A DNA stretch of 51,172 nt, taken from NCBI GenBank assembly GCA_028283245.1, contig JAPYNU010000067.1, positions 1 to 51,172 of the forward strand, read 5' to 3'. The number at the start of each line of letters is the position of its first letter. Position 1 is the stretch's first letter. Below, in pieces: positions 23,460-31,824 of the stretch. The notes below the pieces were generated by a model. It had not been told where the DNA came from, did not search any database, and saw only the letters and a list, made by a program, of their open reading frames with translations. The translations under genes were made by a program, and so were the position numbers. The DNA comes from Candidatus Aldehydirespirator catecholifindens (GTDB lineage: Bacteria > Actinomycetota > Acidimicrobiia > Acidimicrobiales > Aldehydirespiratoraceae).

Positions 23460-25070
23460 ATGACCCAGACCGACAACAGCGACGACAACCCGAGCCAGTC
23501 GTTACCCGCAGAACTGTGGTTCGACTCCTCTGCTGGACAGGCAACCAGCCGCAGCGCTGAGCAGCCGAACGGCGGCACCGAGCAGTCTGAGAGTCAAGAT
23601 CAGGCTGAAAAACCCGCTGTGCCTAATGTTTGGGTCATTCGAGCTGGCAGGCAAGGCGAGTCAGCGGAGTCGTTCATCAAGGAAGGTGTTGCTGCGGTCG
23701 GCTTCGGCAACCTTCCCGATCTGTCGCAGGTCTCAGGCCGGGACGAGATAGCTGCATTAATCAGAGAAGATGATCCTCAGGCCAACGAAGGGAGTGTCAG
23801 GAACCGAGCAGGTCAACTCTTGACACTAAGCTCAAAAGTCGGCCGGGGCGACCTTGTTGCGATGCCACTGGCGGTCGGCTCGCAATTCGCTCTCGGAGTA
23901 GTAACTGAGCCGTATCATTACCGCCACGACGCTGACTTGCGCCACACTATTTCGGTCAACTGGAAACGCACGAACATAACCCCGCTCCTAGACCTGCGTA
24001 AGGTGCTACCTCGCCGAGGAACCATCAGCCAAGTGATAGACAATGCAGATCGCCTCCGGCAGTTGATGATGACAGGCGAAGACCCAGGCCCGCCTCCCGA
24101 TCACTTACAACCTGGGGTATCGCTGAAGCCTTCTGTGGGCCTGGCTGGAGTGGCGAGCAGTTTGCTTGTTGATGTCCAGTTCTTGGAGGACATTGTGGCT
24201 TTGCTGGCCGACAAGGGGCAGGTGATCTTCTACGGGCCTCCAGGGACCGGCAAGACATACCTAGCGCAGAAATTGGCAAAGCATTTGGCCTCAGATGACG
24301 AGTGTCGGTCTCTTGTGCAGTTCCATCCGTCTACCTCCTATGAGGACTTTTTCGAGGGTTACCGACCTGTAGGCACCAGCAAAGAAGCCGTTATCGCCTA
24401 CGAGTTGATGCCCGGGCCTTTGGCTCGGATTGCCAAGCACGCAGTCGACAACCCTGACAGACGGCACGTAATGATCATTGACGAGATCAATCGCGCGAAC
24501 CTGCCGCGTGTGCTTGGAGAGTTGCTGTTCTTGCTTGAATACCGCGACAAGAGCATGACCACTCTCTACCGGTCAGACAAACTGTTTTGGCTGCCTAAGA
24601 ATCTTTGGTTTATTGGCACGATGAACACCGCCGACCGCTCGATTGCGCTAGTGGACGCAGCGCTGCGGAGACGGTTTAATTTTGTGCCGTTCTTCCCTGA
24701 TGATGGCCCGATGGCTGGACTGCTTGACCGTTGGCTAGAACGCGAGGGCGAACCCGAGTGGATTGGCCGTCTTGTCTCAGCGGTCAATGAAGAACTCAAG
24801 AAGGATCTTGAAGGCTCACATCTCTTGTTGGGGCCGAGCCATTTCATGAAGAAGAAATACGGCTCATCGCCCGACTCACAAAAAGAGCAACTGCGCCGCA
24901 TTTGGGCATACAACATTGAGCCGTTTATTGAGGACCAGTTCTTTGGTGACCCCGACCAGATCGCAAACTTCAAGTTCGATGCCGTCATCAATCGCCACGG
25001 GCCTGAAGCAAAAGTTGTCCCTGAAGCACACAACGACAGCAATGATGCAAATAGCGGCAACGAGACATGA
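23460..25070 (+). CDS. mcrB: McrB-type AAA+ GTPase of a modification-dependent restriction system
   Basis: Motor/recognition subunit that, with McrC, cuts modified DNA. The 536 residues begin with a 50-residue acidic, low-complexity stretch. A domain then starts VWVIRAGRQGESAESFIKEG and includes VGRGDLVAMPLAVGSQFALGVVTEPY; it resembles N-terminal domains of Mrr-like/restriction-system proteins and may read the modified base. The AAA+ module follows: Walker A YGPPGTGKTYLAQKLA near residue 260, Walker B MIIDEINRANLPRVLGELL, and the McrB-specific MNTADRSIALVDAALRRRF. No strong ribosome-binding site at ATG 23460. Overlaps mcrC by ATGA. Confidence 0.92.
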   Translation: MTQTDNSDDNPSQSLPAELWFDSSAGQATSRSAEQPNGGTEQSESQDQAEKPAVPNVWVIRAGRQGESAESFIKEGVAAVGFGNLPDLSQVSGRDEIAALIREDDPQANEGSVRNRAGQLLTLSSKVGRGDLVAMPLAVGSQFALGVVTEPYHYRHDADLRHTISVNWKRTNITPLLDLRKVLPRRGTISQVIDNADRLRQLMMTGEDPGPPPDHLQPGVSLKPSVGLAGVASSLLVDVQFLEDIVALLADKGQVIFYGPPGTGKTYLAQKLAKHLASDDECRSLVQFHPSTSYEDFFEGYRPVGTSKEAVIAYELMPGPLARIAKHAVDNPDRRHVMIIDEINRANLPRVLGELLFLLEYRDKSMTTLYRSDKLFWLPKNLWFIGTMNTADRSIALVDAALRRRFNFVPFFPDDGPMAGLLDRWLEREGEPEWIGRLVSAVNEELKKDLEGSHLLLGPSHFMKKKYGSSPDSQKEQLRRIWAYNIEPFIEDQFFGDPDQIANFKFDAVINRHGPEAKVVPEAHNDSNDANSGNET

Positions 25071-26368
25071 CCGCCGTGTTGCAGGAGGCTGAAACCGCTG
25101 ACCGCGCGCTCGCCGACACTCTCAGCAATGCCGACGATCCCGACGAGCACTCAACCCAACCAGTCCAACTCCGCGAGTACACCAGCCAAGAACTGAAACT
25201 GAGCGAGGAGCAAGCCAGCAAGCTGAACCTCCTCGGCAATGGGCGTTACCTGTCGGTAGCACCAAACGAGCATCTAGGACACTGGCAAGTAACTGCACGC
25301 AACTATGTCGGTTCGGTCAATGCGGCGGGTCTGCAAGTTCTGGTGAGGCCCAAGATCCCGCTACAAAACCTGTTTCTGCTGTTAGAGGTGGGTCTGCGCG
25401 AGCAGGACTGGCGAGATGAAGCCGTCAACTACGAAACAACCGCCAACCTTCTGCCAGCGATGATTTCATGGTTCGCTCGCACCACTGAGACTTGCCTCGC
25501 TCGCGGGCTCTACCACTCCTACCGAGAGCAGCGCGACAGGTTGATCGCCTTGCGGGGTCGTATCGACATTGCCCGACAGTTCACCCAGCCCGGCATGGTC
25601 ATCCCAACAGCCTGTCGGTTCACCGAGTTCACCGCTGACGTGATTGAGAACTCGTATCTGAAAGCAGCCGTGTCACGCTCGCTGAAGGTGCCTGGCGTGC
25701 AACCAGTTGACCGGCATCGGCTCATGCAACACCTTGTCACCCTTGAAGAGGCTGCTGAGCAGCGGCATCATCACAGCGATCACGACCACATCACGTTCAC
25801 CCGCCTTAATGAGCACTACAAACCGGCCCTGCACCTTGCTCGGTTGATCCTTGCGAACCTCACTCTGCGAGACGACATCGGCGGCACACAGGCATCGGCT
25901 TTCATGCTGGACATGAACGAGCTTTTTGAGCGGTTCGTGACCGAACGCCTGACACGAGCCTTGCGAGGCAAGCTTGAGGTGAAGAGCCAACATGATGATC
26001 GCCTTGACACAAACGAGGCAGTCACGATCCGACCCGACCTTGTGTTCCAGACAGCTGGCAAGCCACGGTTCGTGGCCGACATCAAATACAAACTCACCAG
26101 CGACACAGCCATCAGCCCAAACGCCGACCTTTACCAACTGCTGGCCTACACAACTGCGCTCGACGTGACTGAAGGTCTGCTGATCTACTGCCTTGACGCC
26201 AACCCCGAAACCCTAAGCAGCAAACCCCGAGTGGGTCTGGGCGCTCAGTCTGTGCGAGTGAAACACACCGGAAAGCTGCTGCACACCTATGCGTTAGATC
26301 TGTCAGTTACCGCTAACCGGATAGCTGACCAACTGCAAGAGTTAGCCAACTGGATCGCCGAACACTGA
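25067..26368 (+). CDS. mcrC: McrC-type nuclease subunit
   Basis: Endonuclease subunit that joins McrB and stimulates its GTPase. The 433 residues have a Ser/Asp-rich start, then the McrC N-terminal domain (AAGLQVLVRPKIPLQNLFLLLEVG; LARGLYHSYREQRDRLIALRG) and a C-terminal PD-(D/E)xK nuclease: TIRPDLVFQTAGKPRFVADIKYK, with the Asp, Asp and Lys in place near residues 325-345. The family's FELFERFV-like stretch appears as NELFERFVTERL. Translation is coupled to mcrB by ATGA. The right arm of the flanking inverted repeat begins 18 nt after its stop. Confidence 0.93.
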   Translation: MTAVLQEAETADRALADTLSNADDPDEHSTQPVQLREYTSQELKLSEEQASKLNLLGNGRYLSVAPNEHLGHWQVTARNYVGSVNAAGLQVLVRPKIPLQNLFLLLEVGLREQDWRDEAVNYETTANLLPAMISWFARTTETCLARGLYHSYREQRDRLIALRGRIDIARQFTQPGMVIPTACRFTEFTADVIENSYLKAAVSRSLKVPGVQPVDRHRLMQHLVTLEEAAEQRHHHSDHDHITFTRLNEHYKPALHLARLILANLTLRDDIGGTQASAFMLDMNELFERFVTERLTRALRGKLEVKSQHDDRLDTNEAVTIRPDLVFQTAGKPRFVADIKYKLTSDTAISPNADLYQLLAYTTALDVTEGLLIYCLDANPETLSSKPRVGLGAQSVRVKHTGKLLHTYALDLSVTANRIADQLQELANWIAEH

Positions 26369-26386
26369 CAGCTAGCTATTTGCTCA

Positions 26387-26419
26387 GTTTCTAAGCAGCG
26401 CAACTCACCTACGGGCAAG
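26387..26419 (-). repeat. Right arm of the inverted repeat flanking mcrBC
   Basis: Reverse complement of 23413-23445 with one mismatch. The two arms are 2,941 nt apart and enclose only mcrB and mcrC. Beyond the arms the sequences diverge, and no target-site duplication was seen. Confidence 0.95.
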
Positions 26420-26523
26420 GTGGAGGATGGTTGTGCTTGAGCGGGGTAACGCTGTTGATTTGGCGCTTCATCTAGGCGCTGCCTCTATGCGTCCTGTAGG
26501 TGCTTCCTCTAGGCTCAACGGTT

Positions 26524-27933
26524 GTGAGCATGCCACGAACCCTTAGCGAGAAGATCTGGGATCGCCACACCGTGACACGCGGCACCGACGGCGAACCTGA
26601 CCTGCTTTACATTGACCTTCACCTGATCCACGAAGTCACCTCGCCTCAAGCTTTCGCCGGTCTCAAACTGGCCGGACGTCAAGTTCGCCGCCCTGACCTG
26701 ACCATCGCTACAGAAGACCACAACGTCCCCACAGCCGACACCGACAAACCCATAGCCGACACCACGAGCCGCAACCAGATCGAAACCTTGCGCCGCAACG
26801 CTAAATCCTTCGGCATCACCAACTTCCCGATGGGTCACGACAAGCAGGGAATCGTGCATGTGATCGGCCCTGAGCAAGGCTTGACCCAGCCCGGCATGAC
26901 CATCGTGTGCGGCGATTCTCACACCTCAACTCACGGAGCTTTCGGCGCGATCGCTTTCGGTATCGGCACCAGCGAAGTAGAGCATGTCCTCGCCACTCAG
27001 ACTCTGCCTCAGATGCGACCCGGCACCATGGCCGTCACCGTCAACGAAGCTCTGTCACCGCAATGCAGCGCCAAAGACTTGATCTTGGCGATCATCGGCC
27101 AACTCGGCACTACCGGCGGGGTCGGCAGCATCATCGAATATCGCGGCACCGCTATTGCAGCTCTCACGATGGAGGGCCGCATGACAGTGTGCAACATGTC
27201 AATCGAAGCGGGTGCCAAAGCTGGACTAATCGGCCCCGACGACACCACCTTCCAATACCTGTCAGGCCGTGAACATGCGCCACCTGAAGAACTGTGGCAA
27301 GAAGCTGTCAACGACTGGCGCAGCCTCAACAGCGACCTTGGTGCCGTATTCGACAGCGAAGTCGTGCTTGACGCTACTGAGATATCGCCGATGGTTACTT
27401 GGGGCACCAACCCGGCGCAGTCAGTGTCGCTGAACGCTGCGGTGCCGGATCCTGACAGCTTCGATGATCCTCACAGGCGCGAAGCCGCAGCACGAGCTCT
27501 TGATTACATGGGACTGAAAGCCGACACCGCGATGCGCGACATTGCTGTTGACACTGTGTTCATCGGATCGTGCACAAACAGCCGCATCGAAGACCTCCGC
27601 GTCGCTGCTGCGGTGGCTCAGGGAAGACACGCAGCCAGCAATGTGCGCACTTTGGTTGTGCCGGGTTCACGACAAGTCAAAGCACAAGCCGAAGCCGAAG
27701 GACTCGACAAGATTTTCCGCGATGCCGGTTTCGATTGGCGAGAGCCAGGATGCTCAATGTGTCTAGCAATGAACCCCGACAAGTTGACACCCGGCGAGCG
27801 GGCTGCGAGCACCTCAAACCGCAACTTCGAAGGCCGTCAAGGTCGCGGCGGACGCACTCACCTGGTTTCGCCAGCGACCGCAGCAGCCACAGCTGTTACT
27901 GGCCGTTTCGCTACCGCAAGCGATCTGCAATGA
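26524..27933 (+). CDS. leuC: 3-isopropylmalate dehydratase, large subunit
   Basis: Catalytic [4Fe-4S] subunit of isopropylmalate isomerase in leucine synthesis; works with LeuD. The 469 residues have the aconitase-family blocks [58 protein letters not shown] (first cluster Cys) and [15 protein letters not shown] (the CxxC pair), ending [23 protein letters not shown] 26524 is preferred, because TAGGCT at 26510-26515 lies 8 nt upstream; ATG 26530 is equally plausible. leuD follows 82 nt downstream. The start region is overlapped by a 39-codon ORF from ATG 26427. Confidence 0.96.
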   Translation: MSMPRTLSEKIWDRHTVTRGTDGEPDLLYIDLHLIHEVTSPQAFAGLKLAGRQVRRPDLTIATEDHNVPTADTDKPIADTTSRNQIETLRRNAKSFGITNFPMGHDKQGIVHVIGPEQGLTQPGMTIVCGDSHTSTHGAFGAIAFGIGTSEVEHVLATQTLPQMRPGTMAVTVNEALSPQCSAKDLILAIIGQLGTTGGVGSIIEYRGTAIAALTMEGRMTVCNMSIEAGAKAGLIGPDDTTFQYLSGREHAPPEELWQEAVNDWRSLNSDLGAVFDSEVVLDATEISPMVTWGTNPAQSVSLNAAVPDPDSFDDPHRREAAARALDYMGLKADTAMRDIAVDTVFIGSCTNSRIEDLRVAAAVAQGRHAASNVRTLVVPGSRQVKAQAEAEGLDKIFRDAGFDWREPGCSMCLAMNPDKLTPGERAASTSNRNFEGRQGRGGRTHLVSPATAAATAVTGRFATASDLQ

Positions 27934-28015
27934 ACACACCGAACCACCCAACATCCACATCCGTACCCACACTCACGTCAACACATCGCGCACCATCGAA
28001 TTTGAGGCAAAACAA

Positions 28016-28609
28016 ATGAAAGCTGTATCTGTTGTGAGCGGTACGGCAGTGCCTCTGGATCGAAGCGATGTAGACACCGACCAGATCATCCCTTCGGACT
28101 GGCTCAAACAGGTGTCACGCACCGGTTTTGAGAAAGGGCTCTTCTCGGAATGGCGCGACAGCCGCGATTTCGTGCTCAACGACGAGCGCCACGCTGGTGC
28201 CATCATCTTGTTGGCTGGTGCCAATTTCGGCACCGGATCATCGCGAGAGCACGCAGTATGGGCTTTGCAGCAATACGGTTTCGACGCAGTAATCAGCCCC
28301 CGCTTTGCCGACATTTTCCGCAACAACTGCACCAAAAACGGCCTTGTTCCAGCTCAGCTCTCCACCGAAGCCGCCGCAGAGTTGATGGCCGCTGTTCAAA
28401 CCGATCCCAGCCTAGAGATCACCGTTGATGTCACAAGATGCACAGTAGAAGCACCAGCTATCGGCTTTGAGGCATCGTTCCCGCTTGAAGCCGCAACCCA
28501 GCAGCGCCTGATCGAAGGGCTTGACGACATCAGCATGACACTGAGCCACACTCAAGCCATCAACGACTACGAAACCCGACGCCTGCAGTGGCTGCCAACA
28601 GCGGGCTAA
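28016..28609 (+). CDS. leuD: 3-isopropylmalate dehydratase, small subunit
   Basis: Small subunit of the isopropylmalate isomerase, forming the mobile swivel domain over the LeuC active site. The 197 residues include VPLDRSDVDTDQIIPSDWLK, LLAGANFGTGSSREHAVWAL (substrate-binding loop) and VISPRFADIFRNNCTKNGLVP. ATG 28016 has GAGG about 9 nt upstream. The 82-nt gap from leuC is AC-rich with no hairpin recognised, so the two are probably cotranscribed. Confidence 0.96.
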   Translation: MKAVSVVSGTAVPLDRSDVDTDQIIPSDWLKQVSRTGFEKGLFSEWRDSRDFVLNDERHAGAIILLAGANFGTGSSREHAVWALQQYGFDAVISPRFADIFRNNCTKNGLVPAQLSTEAAAELMAAVQTDPSLEITVDVTRCTVEAPAIGFEASFPLEAATQQRLIEGLDDISMTLSHTQAINDYETRRLQWLPTAG

Positions 28610-28797
28610 ACCAGCCAACAGCAACAAATCCTCAAGTTCTCAAGCCCTCTAGTTCTCTAATCCTCGAAGAGAAAAATCCTGTATCAGCGGAACTGACTAC
28701 CCAGCCGAAGCGTCTAACACTGAAACACCTAACACGCTGCACGCCACTGCGGCAGAAAGTTGAGGATACAACATTGTTAGCTATATCATCTTCTGAT

Positions 28798-31359
28798 ATG
28801 TCAGATCGAACCATTACAGCGTCTAGAGATACGTCGCAGGCAACTTCAGCGCTGACCGCAAAAAGAATCACGCGGGCGGTGACAGCCGCAGTTGTGGCTT
28901 TGGTGATGCTTACCTCTGCTTGCTCTAGCAGTCCGTCGGGTGATCCTGATGTCTCAGGCTCAGCTCAGCCCAGATCCACAGGCACAAGCAACAACGGCAA
29001 CAGCAATGCCACAAACAACACGAGCACAAGCAACACGGGCAACAGCAACAACGTCATAAACACGAGCAGCAACACGGCGACAGGCACTAACGACGACACG
29101 GTTATCCAGCTTGACCCCGATGATGTGACCCTGACTTCACGCCTTGTCGCTTTCGGTGGCTGCGACGCACTGCTGGACTACCTGCACGAAGAATATTCGG
29201 CAAGAGTCGGACCTTGGGGACTCAACAACTACGACGTTCCAGCAGCCAGAAGGGCCGTCCAGGCCGAAGCAGACATGATGGCCGAAGCAGCCATGGCCGA
29301 AAGCGATGATGCTGCTATCACAGACACTCAGAGCGCTCAGGCCAGTGTCGGTGTGGTGGGTGAAGGCCCCGAGTTCTCAGGCACCAACGTGCAAGAGTCT
29401 GGAGTCGACGAAGCCGACATCGTCAAAACCGACGGGCGGCGCATTTTTACGCTGGCTTCTGGGCGTCTCGTGGTGGTGGACGTAGCCAACCGCGCCAAAA
29501 TCGGCGAGGTTCAAGTGGCCGAAGGTTGGAGCTACGAGCTTTTCATCAACGGCGACTCTCTGCTACTAATCACGCAGAACCAAGACGAATGGGACTACCA
29601 AAGCGGCGGAACTCAAACGGTGCTACAGCAGATTGATGTCAGCAATGCAACCCCTGAAATCGTAGAAACTCTCAAAGTTCAGGGCAACTACATCAGTGCC
29701 CGCAGCGTTGCTGGCACTGCTCGGGTGGTGCTGCGCTACGACCCGCAATGGTATTTCCCGTTCGTTTATCCCCAAAACGACAGCGCCACCGAAACAGCAG
29801 CCGCAGCCAACCGGGCTGCGATCTTGGCGACCACACTCAACGACTGGCTGCCGCGTTACACCACCGAAGCTGACGGCAACCCCTCACAAGGCTCTCGGTT
29901 GGTGCCCTGTGAAGCAGTACACGCCCCGGCAGTGTTCTCCGGTTTTGGTATGACCTCGGTGCTGAGCGTGCCTATCGGCGAGCCAATCGACCCAACACTG
30001 TCAACCGCAGTCACAGCAGCAAGCAGCATCGTCTACGCATCCACCTCTTCGTTGTATGTGGCGACCACTCGCTGGATCAACCCCGACATCATCACAGCAG
30101 AAGACGTTGACACGAGCGTGACCGGCATTTTGGCGAGCACTTCCGATGCCGTGTCCGATGCCGTTTCCGATGGCGTGTCCAGTGCCAACGAAAACGGCAG
30201 CACCAGCAGCGACGAGGATTTCTGGCAGCAGCAGGAGCGCACCAACGTTCATCGTTTCGACATCACTGGTGACGCAGCTACCTATGAGTCCTCAGGCGAA
30301 GTGCAGGGCGTTATACACAATCAGTTCTCGCTGTCAGAGCATGACGGTTATCTGCGGATCGTTACCACGACAGGCGATTTTTGGAGCGAGCGCTCCGAGA
30401 GTCAGGTACGTGTGCTTGACACCAACGGTTCAGAACTTCGCGAGGTCGGCAGCGTCGGCGACATCGGTCGAGGCGAAAACGTGCAATCAGTGCGGTTCGT
30501 GGGTGATATCGGCTATGTGGTGACTTTCCGCCAGATTGATCCCTTCTACACCATCGACCTTTCTGACCCGACCAACCCTCAGATCCTGGGAGAGTTGAAG
30601 ATCCCCGGCTTTTCTAGCTATCTGCATCCCATCTCTGACACGTTGGTCATAGGGGTCGGATCAGACGCTGATTTCACTGGTCGGATTACTGGTGCCAAAG
30701 TCTCACTGTTTGATGTCAGCGATCTTTCAGCACCAGCGGAGGTAGCGGTGTGGAGCGCGCCCGACGGCTGGAACGACATCGGTTGGGATCATCGGGCGTT
30801 TCTTTGGTGGGCACCCGAGCAACTAGCGGTGCTGCCGGTCACGATCTATGGCGACTCCTTTGACGGTGCATGGGCTGGCGCAGTGGCACTGCGAGTCGCT
30901 GACGGAGCGATCACCGAAATAGGACGCATCGACCATGAAGTAGCTGGAGAGGTGGCTGGACTGACCGACTGTCGCCGCCTCAGCGCATCCGATCTGCGAT
31001 CCACCGACAGCAACAATTTCAGCACCGAACTCGAATATCTACTCAGCGACAACGACAGCTACAGAGCGATTTTGGCCTGCCGCGACGGTGATGAGGGCAT
31101 GACCGGCTTTGAGTGCTATCCAGAGTCATGGCTTGACGAAGAGGGCCAAGAGTTGGGGCTGCTGCGCGGCACTGAGAGCATCTCACTGTGCTGGCCCAGC
31201 GACCAGCCTGACAAGATCTCGCGCAGTATGGTGATCGGTGATGAACTTTGGACGCTTGGTCATAAAGGCTGGGGTTATTTCAACGGATCAACAAAGGCCC
31301 GGCTGCATGTCAACGACCTGCAAAGCCTGGAACGTCTCGCTGCGCTAGTGCTGCCCTAG
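28798..31359 (+). CDS. Secreted lipoprotein with a PF09826-type beta-propeller domain
   Basis: An 853-residue exported protein. The signal peptide (KRITRAVTAAVVALVML) ends in a lipobox TSAC, so the mature protein should be lipid-anchored at Cys about residue 42. A long Ser/Thr/Asn-rich linker with an STSNTGNSN-like repeat follows. The body carries the family hallmark SGTNVQESGVDEADIVKTDG and repeated propeller-like strands such as RLVVVDVANRAKIGEV and YTIDLSDPTNPQILGELKIPG. Function is unknown in the family; extracellular binding is likely. ATG 28798 is chosen at the signal peptide; TATCAT lies 8 nt upstream. An in-frame ATG at 28588 would overlap leuD and add 70 unlike residues. Confidence 0.85.
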   Translation: MSDRTITASRDTSQATSALTAKRITRAVTAAVVALVMLTSACSSSPSGDPDVSGSAQPRSTGTSNNGNSNATNNTSTSNTGNSNNVINTSSNTATGTNDDTVIQLDPDDVTLTSRLVAFGGCDALLDYLHEEYSARVGPWGLNNYDVPAARRAVQAEADMMAEAAMAESDDAAITDTQSAQASVGVVGEGPEFSGTNVQESGVDEADIVKTDGRRIFTLASGRLVVVDVANRAKIGEVQVAEGWSYELFINGDSLLLITQNQDEWDYQSGGTQTVLQQIDVSNATPEIVETLKVQGNYISARSVAGTARVVLRYDPQWYFPFVYPQNDSATETAAAANRAAILATTLNDWLPRYTTEADGNPSQGSRLVPCEAVHAPAVFSGFGMTSVLSVPIGEPIDPTLSTAVTAASSIVYASTSSLYVATTRWINPDIITAEDVDTSVTGILASTSDAVSDAVSDGVSSANENGSTSSDEDFWQQQERTNVHRFDITGDAATYESSGEVQGVIHNQFSLSEHDGYLRIVTTTGDFWSERSESQVRVLDTNGSELREVGSVGDIGRGENVQSVRFVGDIGYVVTFRQIDPFYTIDLSDPTNPQILGELKIPGFSSYLHPISDTLVIGVGSDADFTGRITGAKVSLFDVSDLSAPAEVAVWSAPDGWNDIGWDHRAFLWWAPEQLAVLPVTIYGDSFDGAWAGAVALRVADGAITEIGRIDHEVAGEVAGLTDCRRLSASDLRSTDSNNFSTELEYLLSDNDSYRAILACRDGDEGMTGFECYPESWLDEEGQELGLLRGTESISLCWPSDQPDKISRSMVIGDELWTLGHKGWGYFNGSTKARLHVNDLQSLERLAALVLP

Positions 31360-31377
31360 TGCTCTGTCCTAGTGCTG
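31345..31377 (+). repeat. Triplicated CTAGTGCT at the end of the beta-propeller gene
   Basis: The octamer CTAGTGCT occurs three times between about 31345 and 31377; the middle copy contains the stop codon. Another gene-end duplication of the kind seen repeatedly in this window. Confidence 0.7.
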
Positions 31378-31462
31378 CGGTAACAAAACGCTGGCCAGAG
31401 CCGATTTTTAGCGCATATTTGACAGGCATGAACACCATCATGGGGCCGGTAGGCTGACAAGC

Positions 31463-31786
31463 ATGTCTCGCCTGATTTCACGATTCGTACGTTTGCTCAA
31501 GTTCGGTGCTGTTGCTGGTGCAGCCGTGGGTGTAGGAAGACTGGTGCTCAATCGCAGGCGACAGTCCGCAACATCAGAAGCGTCTTGGCCCACTATCGCC
31601 GAAACCGCAGCCCAAAACGGCCAACCCGTTGAAGGCACTACCAGCACACATGACAGCGCAGATTCCGCAACCTCAACCGATGCCACCGACAATGCCGAGA
31701 CTGCTGACACCGCCGAAACTACCGAGACTGCTGACAGCGATGACAGCGATGACAGCACTGCAGACACAGACGACGACAAAGCCTGA
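31463..31786 (+). CDS. Small membrane-anchored protein with acidic repeat tail
   Basis: A 107-residue protein of unknown function. Residues 1-30 are basic with a hydrophobic segment (LLKFGAVAGAAVGVGRLVL) followed by NRRRQS, so a single N-in or N-out anchor is plausible. A short conserved-looking patch SWPTIAETAA follows. The C-terminal half is low-complexity Thr/Ala/Asp (for example ETADTAETTETADSDDSDD), built from short DNA repeats. GGTAGG lies about 9 nt before ATG 31463. It stands alone between the beta-propeller lipoprotein and the convergent S9 peptidase. Confidence 0.65.
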   Translation: MSRLISRFVRLLKFGAVAGAAVGVGRLVLNRRRQSATSEASWPTIAETAAQNGQPVEGTTSTHDSADSATSTDATDNAETADTAETTETADSDDSDDSTADTDDDKA

Positions 31787-31824
31787 CCAAGCCTCAAGGC
31801 CGCAACGATTACACGGTCGTCGGA

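Noticed and set aside
23413..26419. Classical insertion sequence
   Set aside because: Inverted repeats are present, but there is no transposase between them and no target-site duplication outside; reported instead as an IR-bracketed defence module.
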